From Lichenicola sp965198575 (GTDB lineage Bacteria; Pseudomonadota; Alphaproteobacteria; Acetobacterales; Acetobacteraceae): DNA of 64,000 nucleotides. The translations under genes were made by a program, and so were the position numbers. This document shows positions 16,222 to 23,891 of this stretch, in pieces (positions within the stretch are counted from its first letter, which is position 1; each line of letters begins with the position of its first letter). The stretch is taken from positions 620,001 through 684,000 of the forward strand of contig NZ_OZ240671.1 of NCBI RefSeq assembly GCF_965198575.1, in the 5' to 3' direction. Under the pieces are notes generated by a model, which was given only the letters and a program-made list of their open reading frames with translations, was not told the DNA's origin and ran no database searches.

Positions 16222-18348
16222 CTAGTTGCCGATATGGGCGTGCAGCCAGTCGGCCACCGTCGCGTGCCAGAGCAGCGAGTTGGCCGGCTTCAGCACCCAG
16301 TGGTTCTCGTCCGGGAATACCAGCAGCCGGCTCTCGACGCCGCGCCGCTGCAACGCGTCGAATGCGCCCAGCCCCTGCTCGATCGGGATCCGGTAGTCGT
16401 GCTGGCCGTGGATGATGAGCTGCGGCACCCGCCACGCCGCCACATGCGCCGCCGGGTTGAAGCGCTCGTACGCCGCCGGATCCGACCACGGCGTGTGGCC
16501 CGGGCCGCCATGCTCCCACTCGGCAAACCACAGCTCCTCGGTGGCGAACCCCATCATGCGGTCGTCGAACACCCCGTCATGCGTGACCAGGCACTTCCAG
16601 GGCGCGTTCCAGCTGCCGGCGATCCAGTTGATCATGAAGCCGCCATAGCTGGCGCCGAGCGCGCAGGCCCGGCTGGCATCCAGGAACGGGTATTTCGCCA
16701 GCGCCGCCTTCCAGCCCTTCTGCAGGTCCTCGAGCGGACGGTCGCCCCAGTGGTTCGAGATCGCGTCGGTGAAGGCCTGGCCGTAGCCGGTCGAGCCGTG
16801 GAAATCGACCATCACCGAGGCGTAGCCCAGCCCCGAATAGAATTGCGGGTTCCAGCGATACGACCAGTCATTGCCGAACGAGCCCTGCGGCCCGCCATGC
16901 ACCAGGAACACCACCGGGTATGTGTGCCCGGCCTGATAGCCGTCCGGCTTCACCACGTAGCCGTGCACGGTCTCGTTGTTCCAGCCGGTGAAGCTGTATT
17001 GCTCCACGGGCGCCATCTCGACGCCGTCGAGCCGCCCGGCATCCACATGCGTCAGCTGCACCGGCGTGCCGCCGGCCGACGGGATCCGCCAGAGCTGAGC
17101 CGGGCTGTCGAGCGCGTCGCGCTGATAGACGATATCGGAGCCGGAGAGCTCGGCCTCCGTCACATGGCCCTGGTCGGTGAGCGCCTTCGGATGGCTATCC
17201 GGACCGGTCGCATCGAGCACGAACAGCTTGGACTGCCCCAGCTCCTCCGCGGTGACGTACAGCTGGCGCCCGTCCTTCGACCACAGCAGCGTCCCGGGCG
17301 AACGGTCCCAGTGCGGGTCGATCTCGTGGGTTGTGCCGCTGGCCAGGTCCATCACCATCACGCCGTAGCGGTCGGCCTCGAAGCCCGGACGCTTCATCGC
17401 GCGATAGGCCAGGCTGCGGCCATCCGGCGACACCACCGGCCCGGCATCCCAGGCCTTGTTGGCGGTGGTCAGGTCGACCGGTGCGCCGCTGCCGTCGATC
17501 GCCGTGCGGTAGATGTCGAAGTTGGTGCTCCACGGCTCGCTCTTGCCGGCCAGGCGCGCGGAGAAGAACACCGTGCGGCCGTCCGGGGCGATCGTGTAGT
17601 CGCTGTCGTCGCCGAACGGCTTGGACGGGGAGTCACCGTCGAAGCCCTTCATCAACGGGACTGCGGCCCCTGTCGCCACGCCCGCATCGTCGAGCGCCAG
17701 TGCGAACAGGTGGTTGCGGGTGCCGTCCGCCCAGGTGTCCCAGTGCCGCACGAACAGCGTGTCGTACACCACGCCAGTCGGCTTGGCCGCGTGTCGCTGG
17801 TCGAGCCGGGCCTTGGTGTCGTCGGGGGAGTCTGTATCCGGGAACACCGCCAGCGACACGACGAGGTGGCGGTCGTCAGGCGATAGCTCGAAGCTGCCGA
17901 CATCGACCGCCAGGTGCGTGACCTGCACAGGCGGGCCGCCCGCAACCGGCAGCCGCCAGACCTGGTCCGAACCGCCGCGGCCGGAAATGACATAGATCGC
18001 GTGGCCATCCGCCGACCAGCGCGGCTGCAACGCCTGGGCTTCGGCCCCGGCGAGCACCGCAGGCGCCGCGCTGCCGGCGGTGAGCGACAACAGCCGCACC
18101 GAGTTCACGCCCTTGTTCGCGGCAAGGTCGGTGCTGCGCTCCGAGAACACCACCTGGCTTCCGTCCGGCGACACCCGGGGGTCGGAGAGGCGGTCGAGCG
18201 AGACCAGGTCGTCCGCGGTGAATGGCCGGGCATCAGCAGGTGGCGATGCCAGTACGGCGCCGGCGACCAGGGCGCCACCAAGGAGAACGGTGCTGCCGAG
18301 CAGCAGGGCGGATGTGTTGAGTCGGATCATGGGCACGCTATGTGTCAC
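16222..18348 (-). CDS. Exported S9-family prolyl oligopeptidase-like peptidase
   Basis: A 708-residue serine peptidase of the dipeptidyl aminopeptidase/acylaminoacyl-peptidase group. The N-terminus is a signal sequence (LLLGSTVLLGGALVAGAVLA, cleavage near residue 40), so it works in the periplasm. A beta-propeller of WD40/TolB type with repeated SPDGR-like blades fills residues 45-420. The alpha/beta hydrolase follows, with catalytic Ser in GASYGGFM near 566, Asp in HGQHDYRIP and His in FPDENHWV. It degrades peptides, probably for nutrition. A second ATG six codons in (18330) is also a possible start. Confidence 0.92.
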   Translation of the reverse strand: MTHSVPMIRLNTSALLLGSTVLLGGALVAGAVLASPPADARPFTADDLVSLDRLSDPRVSPDGSQVVFSERSTDLAANKGVNSVRLLSLTAGSAAPAVLAGAEAQALQPRWSADGHAIYVISGRGGSDQVWRLPVAGGPPVQVTHLAVDVGSFELSPDDRHLVVSLAVFPDTDSPDDTKARLDQRHAAKPTGVVYDTLFVRHWDTWADGTRNHLFALALDDAGVATGAAVPLMKGFDGDSPSKPFGDDSDYTIAPDGRTVFFSARLAGKSEPWSTNFDIYRTAIDGSGAPVDLTTANKAWDAGPVVSPDGRSLAYRAMKRPGFEADRYGVMVMDLASGTTHEIDPHWDRSPGTLLWSKDGRQLYVTAEELGQSKLFVLDATGPDSHPKALTDQGHVTEAELSGSDIVYQRDALDSPAQLWRIPSAGGTPVQLTHVDAGRLDGVEMAPVEQYSFTGWNNETVHGYVVKPDGYQAGHTYPVVFLVHGGPQGSFGNDWSYRWNPQFYSGLGYASVMVDFHGSTGYGQAFTDAISNHWGDRPLEDLQKGWKAALAKYPFLDASRACALGASYGGFMINWIAGSWNAPWKCLVTHDGVFDDRMMGFATEELWFAEWEHGGPGHTPWSDPAAYERFNPAAHVAAWRVPQLIIHGQHDYRIPIEQGLGAFDALQRRGVESRLLVFPDENHWVLKPANSLLWHATVADWLHAHIGN

Positions 18349-18358
18349 GGTCCGCGGC

Positions 18359-18892
18359 TTACGGATAGGCGATCGCGGTGACCTCCAGCATGACCACGCC
18401 GCGCGGCGTCGCCAGCTTCACCTCGTCGCCGACCTGGGCGCCCATCAGCACGCGCGCCACCGGCGAGGCAAGGCTCACCTCGCCCTTGTCGAAATCCGCC
18501 TCGTCGACGCCGACGATGGTGACGCTGTGGCTGGCATCGGCCTCGTCCAGGTAGGTCACCGTGGCGCCGAAGAACACCCGGTCGCGTCGGGTCTGGGCGG
18601 CCGGGTCGACCAGCTGCGCCGCGTCGATGCGCTTGCCGAGGAAGCGCGCGCGCCGGTCGATCTCGCGCAGCCGCTTCTTGCCGTAGAGATAGTCGCCGTT
18701 CTCCGAGCGATCGCCGTTGCCGGCTGCCCAGGACACGATCTCGACGATCTTCGGCCTCTCGTCACGCATCAGCTGGCGCAACTCGGCCTCCATGCGGGCG
18801 AGCCCGGCCGGCGTGATGTAGCGCGATACCCCCGGCGGCAACCCGGGCAGTGCGGCCTCGTCATCGTCGTCCGCGGGGTCAGGGGCTTCCAT
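18359..18892 (-). CDS. greB: Transcript cleavage/elongation factor GreB
   Basis: Binds the RNA polymerase secondary channel and restarts backtracked complexes. The N-terminal coiled coil carries the GreA/B motif YITPAGLARMEAELRQL and, at the tip, GDRSENGDYLYGKKRLREIDRR with its acidic residues. The C-terminal FKBP-like domain follows (VFFGATVTYLDE, then GEVSLASPVARVLMGAQVGDEV). YGKKRLREIDRR favours GreB over GreA. The first 22 residues are an acidic extension. It lies 10 bases upstream of the S9 peptidase gene and may be co-transcribed with it. Confidence 0.9.
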   Translation of the reverse strand: MEAPDPADDDDEAALPGLPPGVSRYITPAGLARMEAELRQLMRDERPKIVEIVSWAAGNGDRSENGDYLYGKKRLREIDRRARFLGKRIDAAQLVDPAAQTRRDRVFFGATVTYLDEADASHSVTIVGVDEADFDKGEVSLASPVARVLMGAQVGDEVKLATPRGVVMLEVTAIAYP

Positions 18893-19035
18893 ATGTTGGC
18901 CTATCGCCCGGCCCCGAACGGCCAGTCAAGCACGCGAGGCCGCGGCGAGCGGTCAGGCTCGGCAACAGCACTCCTCGGCATCGATCCCCATGCGCGGCAT
19001 CGACCAGGACCTGCGGTTACCCGCTCAAGCTGAGA

Positions 19036-19611
19036 TCAGGAGCCGGACCCGTCGCTGAACACGACACCGGCGTAGAATTCGGCCACGGCTATCGAGATGC
19101 CGACAGCAGGAAGGTCCAGAACATCATCCTCGGTTAGGCCAACGGCCTTGAAGCTTTCACCGTCCCGGTCACGCGACAGAACGGTCACGGCGGGTGCGTC
19201 TGATTCTACAATGACGTAGACACGGAGTGAAGAAACAGCCTGATACTCGCGGAGCTTCACGACCCGGTCGAGGCGCAACGATCCCGGGCTGATCACCTCG
19301 AAGACGACGACCGGAAAGGGCACGTAATGGTCGGAGCGACTGAACTTCGAGCAGGTGACAACCGCGTCCGGATAACGAACGATGTCGCCGATTGTCACCA
19401 CGCCGGCATCGGGACCAAGCGCCGTGCATGGTCCGTCCGCAAGCCGGCGATCGAGCGCGCGGTGGATCGCGAGCATGATCTGGTTGTGTCCGAGAGTACC
19501 GCCGGTCATGGCGACCGGCTGGACTCCATCGAACTCGTAGCGTCCGCCCTGCGACTGCGCCCAGCCGAAGAATTCATCCTGCGTCATTGGCCTGCGGAGA
19601 GCGACGTTCAT
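19036..19611 (-). CDS. Uma2-family (DUF820) putative endonuclease
   Basis: The 191 residues show the Uma2 pattern: MTQDEFFGWAQSQGGRYEFDGVQPVAMTGGTLGHNQI at the start, then a PD-(D/E)XK-like core YPDAVVTC...PFPVVVFEVISPGSLRLDRVVKLREYQAVSSLRVYVIVES (about 95-145). The Asp, Glu and Lys of the core are present. The family is abundant in cyanobacteria and some alphaproteobacteria, and its real role is unsettled. Codon use is a little less GC-rich than the flanks. It has no operon partner. Confidence 0.8.
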   Translation of the reverse strand: MNVALRRPMTQDEFFGWAQSQGGRYEFDGVQPVAMTGGTLGHNQIMLAIHRALDRRLADGPCTALGPDAGVVTIGDIVRYPDAVVTCSKFSRSDHYVPFPVVVFEVISPGSLRLDRVVKLREYQAVSSLRVYVIVESDAPAVTVLSRDRDGESFKAVGLTEDDVLDLPAVGISIAVAEFYAGVVFSDGSGS

Positions 19612-19669
19612 GTGCGCACACTAGCACCGAGCGGCATGGACTTCCTGCTTTCCTTGCGGGTCCCCTCGG

Positions 19670-20554
19670 TCAGAGCCGCGCCAGCGAAAACTCCACCTCG
19701 GCGTGCAGCACCTCGCCCGGCGCCAGGATCGTCAGTCCGCGATCGGGGATGTCGGGGCGGTTGATCGCGTCCGTCATGTTGCTGGCAGGCTCGGCGGCGA
19801 TGTAGTCGCGGCCTGGTGGCGTGAAGACCACCAGATGATCGAACGGTGCCTCCGCCGTCATCGTCAGCGACAGGCCGCGCGTCGGCCAGCGCAGAAACGC
19901 AGAGCCGGTCCAGCCGGCATAGCAGTTGTCGAGAGCCGGCCCGTCGACGGCACGCATCGGCTCGAAACACCAGTCGCCCTCGACCGGAAGCCGCTCCGCA
20001 GGCAGCGAATCCGGTCCCGCCTGCCAGACACTGGCCGCAGAGAAGCCGAGCTCGATGTCATGGTCGCGCGGATAGAAAGGATGGAACCCGACCCCGACCG
20101 GCTGTGGCCGGGGATCGGTATTGCGCACCCGGATCCGCACCGTCAGCCCGTCGTCGCGCAGCGCGTAATCGATCTCGGCGCGGTAGCAGAACGGCCACTG
20201 CTCGGCCGGATCACGCGGCGGCGCGTGGTCGAGCGCCAGCGTGACCGAGGCCTGGTCCTGCGCCACCACGCTCCAGACCCGCTCCCAGGCATTGCCGTGG
20301 ATGGCATGCGGTTCGCCGCGGAAATTGCGCGCAAGCTGGAAGGTCTCGCCGCCGAACTCGAACCGGCCATCGGCCACCCGGTTGGAGAACGGGATCAGCG
20401 GGTAGGCCGCGACCGCCTGGCCCTGCTGTGCTGCCAGGTTCGGATCGATCACCGGGCGGAACACCGCCTTGCCGTCCCGCGTCCAGAAGCCGACGGCACC
20501 ACCGATGTCGGGCCGCACGCCCAGCACGCACTGGCCGGCTTTCAATTCGAGCAT
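19670..20554 (-). CDS. Aldose 1-epimerase family protein
   Basis: A beta-sandwich mutarotase of 294 residues, interconverting alpha and beta sugar anomers in the cytoplasm. Family marks are the substrate Arg in LIPFSNRVADGRF, the His in PHAIHGNAWE, the second His in VGVGFHPFYP and the general-base Glu in IAAEPASNMTDAINRP. It resembles the YeaD/LacX-like branch rather than canonical GalM, so the sugar could be hexose or hexose-phosphate. No sugar-catabolic operon surrounds it. Confidence 0.87.
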   Translation of the reverse strand: MLELKAGQCVLGVRPDIGGAVGFWTRDGKAVFRPVIDPNLAAQQGQAVAAYPLIPFSNRVADGRFEFGGETFQLARNFRGEPHAIHGNAWERVWSVVAQDQASVTLALDHAPPRDPAEQWPFCYRAEIDYALRDDGLTVRIRVRNTDPRPQPVGVGFHPFYPRDHDIELGFSAASVWQAGPDSLPAERLPVEGDWCFEPMRAVDGPALDNCYAGWTGSAFLRWPTRGLSLTMTAEAPFDHLVVFTPPGRDYIAAEPASNMTDAINRPDIPDRGLTILAPGEVLHAEVEFSLARL

Positions 20555-20626
20555 GCGCGTCTCCTGTGATCCGCGGGTAGCCGCGGCGTGGCGATCACAC
20601 GGGTAACGGCCGGCACCGACAGGCGT

Positions 20627-21541
20627 TCACCCCTCGCCGGTGAGCTCGAAACTGCCCTGCATCACGGATACGCAGCGTCCGCCGACCTGCACCTGCCCGA
20701 CCTGGCCGCCCTGCCTGACCGCGCGCGCATGCAGCAGGCTCGGCCGGCCCATGTCGAAACCCTGCCCCACCACCAGCGACACGACGGTGTCGGGCGCCTC
20801 CAGCAGTGCCGCCTGCAGCCCGATCATGGCGCAGGTGGCGCTGCCGGTTGCGGGATCCTCCGGGATGCCGTCGAGCGGCGCGAACATCCGCGCCTGCATG
20901 TCGGTGCCGGCATCGGCCGGTTCGAGCACCCGCGTATAGAGATAGATGCCGTCGACACCGTGCGGCGGCAGCACCCGGGCGATCGTCGCAATATCGGCGC
21001 GGGCCCGGCGCAGCGCATCGCGGTCGGCCAGCTCCACCAGTAGGAACGGCAGCCCGGTCGAGGCGATCACGGGCAGATGCCGGTCGACGGCGAGATCGTG
21101 CGGATCCAGCGACAGGCACGCCGCCGCATCCGCTTGGTCCACCGTGCCGCCACGGCTGAACGGCGCCGGCGCGGTCAGCTCGGCGCCGATCACGACGCCG
21201 CCCTCCAGCAGCAGCTGCACCGGCACCAGCCCGGCCTGCTCCTCGAACACCAGCGACGGGCCGATGCCCGCGCGCTCCCGGCCCAGCACGAAGGCGGTGC
21301 CGACGTTCGGATGCCCGGCGAACGGCAGCTCCTGGCCCGGCGTGAAGATCCGCACATGCGCATCGTGGTGCGGGTCCGCCGGCGGCAGCACGAAGCAGGT
21401 CTCGGAGTAGTTGAACTCGCGGGCGAGCTGCTGCATCTGGGCGCCGGACAGACCCTCGGCATCGAGCACCACCGCGAGCGGATTGCCGCCGAACAGCCTG
21501 TCGGTGAACACGTCGACGGTGACGTAGCGGCGTTGCATCAT
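20627..21541 (-). CDS. PhzF-family isomerase
   Basis: A diaminopimelate-epimerase-fold protein of 304 residues. The N-terminus (YVTVDVFTDRLFGGNPLAVVLDAEGLS), the catalytic-glutamate region EFNYSETCFVLPP, and later FTPGQELPFAGHPNVGTAF and DPATGSATCAMIG are diagnostic of PhzF/YddE proteins. The start is one of two adjacent ATGs preceded by GGAG; the open frame continues 226 codons further upstream but is antisense there. PhzF acts in phenazine synthesis in pseudomonads, but lone homologues like this have unknown substrates. It is divergent from a GNAT gene. Confidence 0.87.
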   Translation of the reverse strand: MMQRRYVTVDVFTDRLFGGNPLAVVLDAEGLSGAQMQQLAREFNYSETCFVLPPADPHHDAHVRIFTPGQELPFAGHPNVGTAFVLGRERAGIGPSLVFEEQAGLVPVQLLLEGGVVIGAELTAPAPFSRGGTVDQADAAACLSLDPHDLAVDRHLPVIASTGLPFLLVELADRDALRRARADIATIARVLPPHGVDGIYLYTRVLEPADAGTDMQARMFAPLDGIPEDPATGSATCAMIGLQAALLEAPDTVVSLVVGQGFDMGRPSLLHARAVRQGGQVGQVQVGGRCVSVMQGSFELTGEG

Positions 21542-21668
21542 GATGATCTCCGGACAGGAGGGGCATGCTGGCCGCGCGATGCGGTTCGGCGCAAGCCGGC
21601 CCGACGCGCCGTCGTCGCCCCGGGCCGGTATGGTAAGCCACCCGCAACACGCCTCGGAGCATGACCGG

Positions 21669-22274
21669 ATGGCCTGGATCACACCGACGGAACTCGCCGG
21701 ACGGCACGTGACGCTGCTGCCACTCGACCCGGCGCATGCAGGCGGGCTGATCGAGGCGGCGTCGGACGGGATGCTGTGGCAGCTCTGGTTCACCAGCGTG
21801 CCGCGCCCGGAGGAGATGGAGGCCGCCATCGCCACCCGCCTCGCCTGGGCGGCTGCCGGCACGATGCTGCCGTTCACCGTGACCGAGCCCGCCACCGGGC
21901 GCATTCTCGGCATGACCAGCTGCGGCCATATCGACCCCTCGGCGCCCGCGGCCGTGCGGCGGCTGGAGATCGGCTGGACCTGGTATGCGAAGCGGGTGCA
22001 GCGAAGTGCCGTCAACACCGAGGCGAAGCAGCTGCTGCTGGCACATGCCTTCGAGACGCTCGGCTGCGTCGCGGTCGAGCTGCGCACCCACGCCCTGAAC
22101 CAGGCCAGCCGGCGCGCCATCGAGCGGCTCGGCGCCAAGCTGGACGGCATCCTGCGCCAGCACCAGCTCGCGCGCGACGGCACCCTGCGCGACACCTGCG
22201 TGTACAGCATCATCGCCACGGAATGGCCGGCAGTGCGCTCGCACCTGGCCTGGCAACTGGAACGGCCGCGCTGA
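21669..22274 (+). CDS. GNAT acetyltransferase, RimJ/RimL-like
   Basis: 201 residues, starting at MAWITPTELAGRHVTLLPLD. The RimJ/RimL layout is clear: PFTVTEPATGRILGMTSCGHID, RRLEIGWTWYAKRVQRSAVNTEAKQLLLAHAFE (acetyl-CoA binding, about 95-127) and CVAVELRTHALNQASRRAIERLGAKLDGILRQH. The final RDTCVYSIIATEWP is common in this group. It acetylates an unidentified protein N-terminus or small molecule. The open frame extends 43 codons upstream, but that stretch is the promoter area shared with the divergent PhzF gene. Confidence 0.87.
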   Translation: MAWITPTELAGRHVTLLPLDPAHAGGLIEAASDGMLWQLWFTSVPRPEEMEAAIATRLAWAAAGTMLPFTVTEPATGRILGMTSCGHIDPSAPAAVRRLEIGWTWYAKRVQRSAVNTEAKQLLLAHAFETLGCVAVELRTHALNQASRRAIERLGAKLDGILRQHQLARDGTLRDTCVYSIIATEWPAVRSHLAWQLERPR

Positions 22275-22297
22275 GATTGGACAGAGCGGCCCCGCCT

Positions 22298-22870
22298 TCA
22301 GGCGATGGTGAACCCGATCGCGTCCGACTGCACGACGCGGGCGATCCGCGGGAAGACGTGCGCCACCGCCATGTCATGCAGTGCCGCGGACGGACCAGCG
22401 CAGAGATCCTCGGCCAGGATGACCGCGTAGCCGTGCTCCCAGGCGCTCCGGGCCGTGGATTCGACGCCGAAATTGGTGGCGATGCCGCCCAGCACGATGC
22501 TGCCGATGCCGCGACGGCGCAGCTGCAGGTCGAGCTCGGTGCCGTGGAAGGCGCCCCAGTGCCGCTTGGTGATGACGATGTCCCCCGGCTGTTGCAGCCC
22601 GTCGACCAGCGTGCTCCAGCCTGGCGGCACACCACCCGGCGGCAGCGACAGCGGCTGGTCGACAGGCTGGCGGGGTGCATCGGCGAGATCGTCCGCGAAC
22701 GCCACGCGCACCAGCACCACCTGGCCACCAGCGGCCCGGAATCGCGCGGCAAAGCGCGTCGCCTGCGCCACCAGCTCCCCGCCCGATCGCGGCGCCATGT
22801 TCATGCCGACGATGCCGTTCTGCAAATCGATGAGAATCAGTGCCGTCGCCGATGGATCGAGGTCGATCAT
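22298..22870 (-). CDS. Isochorismatase-like hydrolase (YecD-like, no catalytic Cys)
   Basis: A Rossmann-like alpha/beta protein of 190 residues. The catalytic Asp (ALILIDLQNGIV) and Lys (VITKRHWGAFHGTEL) are present. The position of the usual nucleophilic Cys reads Gly (GIATNFGVESTARSAWEHGY), as in the YecD branch of the family, so it is probably not a cysteine amidohydrolase in the usual sense. It is convergent with the preceding GNAT gene and divergent from a TetR regulator whose operators lie in the 96-base gap. That arrangement suggests the TetR protein controls it. Confidence 0.85.
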   Translation of the reverse strand: MIDLDPSATALILIDLQNGIVGMNMAPRSGGELVAQATRFAARFRAAGGQVVLVRVAFADDLADAPRQPVDQPLSLPPGGVPPGWSTLVDGLQQPGDIVITKRHWGAFHGTELDLQLRRRGIGSIVLGGIATNFGVESTARSAWEHGYAVILAEDLCAGPSAALHDMAVAHVFPRIARVVQSDAIGFTIA

Positions 22871-22917
22871 GATGGGGTGGCTCCTGCCGCAACGCTGACG
22901 GGCGGCCCACTCATGCG

Positions 22918-22941
22918 TTATGAGAGGCTGACCTCGCATAA
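22918..22941. promoter_or_regulatory. Palindromic operator 1, TetR-type
   Basis: A 24-base palindrome: TTATGAGAGG, four spacer bases, CCTCGCATAA, with one mismatch between arms. It sits between the divergent isochorismatase-like and TetR genes, where a TetR dimer would repress both. Confidence 0.7.
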
Positions 22942-22949
22942 TGATAGTT

Positions 22950-22969
22950 GAGGATAGCCTCGCATAATG
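22950..22969. promoter_or_regulatory. Operator 2, repeat of operator 1 core
   Basis: GAGG-N4-CCTC followed by GCATAATG, repeating 22924-22943 at a 26-base spacing with three mismatches in 20 bases. Its right end contains the ATG of the tetR gene, so binding here would block the gene's own expression. Confidence 0.6.
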
Positions 22970-23596
22970 TCAACTGCGCCCTCCGCTGCCGCCGTGGTCG
23001 AGCCGAAGCGGCAACGCGGCCGGCTCCGGGTCGCCGCGATCCTGCAGGCAGCCGCCGAGCTTTTTGCCGAGCGCGGCTTCGATGCCGCGACGATGACCGA
23101 CATCGCCGCACGATCGGGGACCGCGATCGGCTCGCTGTACCGCTTCTTCCCGAACAAGGACGCCTTGGCGCAGGCATTGCTCACGCGGTATCGCGACGGC
23201 CTCGACGGCGCCTTGGCCGAGATCGAACAGCGGGCCGGCGAGCTGCTTCCTGCGGCGATAGCGGACGCCCTGCTCGATAGCATGCTGGCGCTGATGCCCG
23301 ATCGGAATGCCGCCGTGATCCTGCTCGAGACCAACTCGGGCGTCGGCGACCAACGGCTGGCGATCCGCGACATGCTGCTGCGTCGGATCGCCGCGATCCT
23401 GACCGCCGCGCGAATGTCGCCGGCGGGGCTTTCCGCAGTTGCCATGGTCGTCCTGCAGATCCTGAAGATGGCCGCGCCGCTGGCATCGGCGCAACCAGGC
23501 GAGCCCGCCGGCAAGGCAGAGGTGCAGGCGCTTGCCGAATTGCGGGTGGTGCTGAGGCTTTATCTTTCGGCGCGGCTATCCGGCGATCCGCGCTGA
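22967..23596 (+). CDS. TetR/AcrR-family transcriptional regulator
   Basis: 209 residues. The N-terminal helix-turn-helix is canonical (ILQAAAELFAERGFDAATMTDIAARSGTAIGSLYRFFPNKDALAQALL, about 22-70). The variable ligand-binding domain is all helical and gives no hint of ligand. It probably represses itself and the divergent isochorismatase-like gene through the two operator copies seen just upstream; the second copy overlaps its start codon. No efflux genes adjoin. Confidence 0.9.
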   Translation: MSTAPSAAAVVEPKRQRGRLRVAAILQAAAELFAERGFDAATMTDIAARSGTAIGSLYRFFPNKDALAQALLTRYRDGLDGALAEIEQRAGELLPAAIADALLDSMLALMPDRNAAVILLETNSGVGDQRLAIRDMLLRRIAAILTAARMSPAGLSAVAMVVLQILKMAAPLASAQPGEPAGKAEVQALAELRVVLRLYLSARLSGDPR

Positions 23597-23618
23597 GCGG
23601 ACGCCGGTTCGACGGCCG

Positions 23619-23870
23619 CTACGGGCGACCGAGGGGGCCGATCGCGGTGCCATCACCGACCGACGCTGCGGAGCCTGCCGGGCCGGTATCGGCCGGGCCG
23701 ACGGTGGTCGAACCCGGCAGTGACGCCGGCAACGGTCCGCGGGCAAGGTATCCCGACATGCCGGCAGCGGTATCGGGATGGTCGGTGCCGGGCCCGTCGC
23801 CGGGCACGCAGCCGGCGAGGCACGTGGCGAGAGTCAGCAACGCGGCGGTGCGCAAGAGGCGGTCGATCAT
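23619..23870 (-). CDS. Small lipoprotein
   Basis: 83 residues with a lipoprotein signal peptide: basic start, hydrophobic LLRTAALLTLATC and lipobox LAGC with the lipidated Cys at 21. The mature part is low-complexity, rich in Gly, Pro, Ala and Thr, with no known domain. It lies 21 bases downstream of uvrB on the same strand, so it may be at the end of its transcript. The function is unknown. Confidence 0.6.
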   Translation of the reverse strand: MIDRLLRTAALLTLATCLAGCVPGDGPGTDHPDTAAGMSGYLARGPLPASLPGSTTVGPADTGPAGSAASVGDGTAIGPLGRP

Positions 23871-23891
23871 GATGGTCTCCGGACCAGGGGC

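Noticed and set aside
15445..17886. An 813-codon plus-strand frame opposite gshB and the S9 peptidase
   Set aside because: It reads as His/Arg/Val-rich antisense sequence; both genes on the other strand are complete and conserved.
20595..22256. Long minus-strand frames extending PhzF upstream to 530-553 residues, considered as a fusion
   Set aside because: The family N-terminus begins at the ATG at 21541 with a ribosome-binding site. The upstream part is antisense to a clear GNAT gene.
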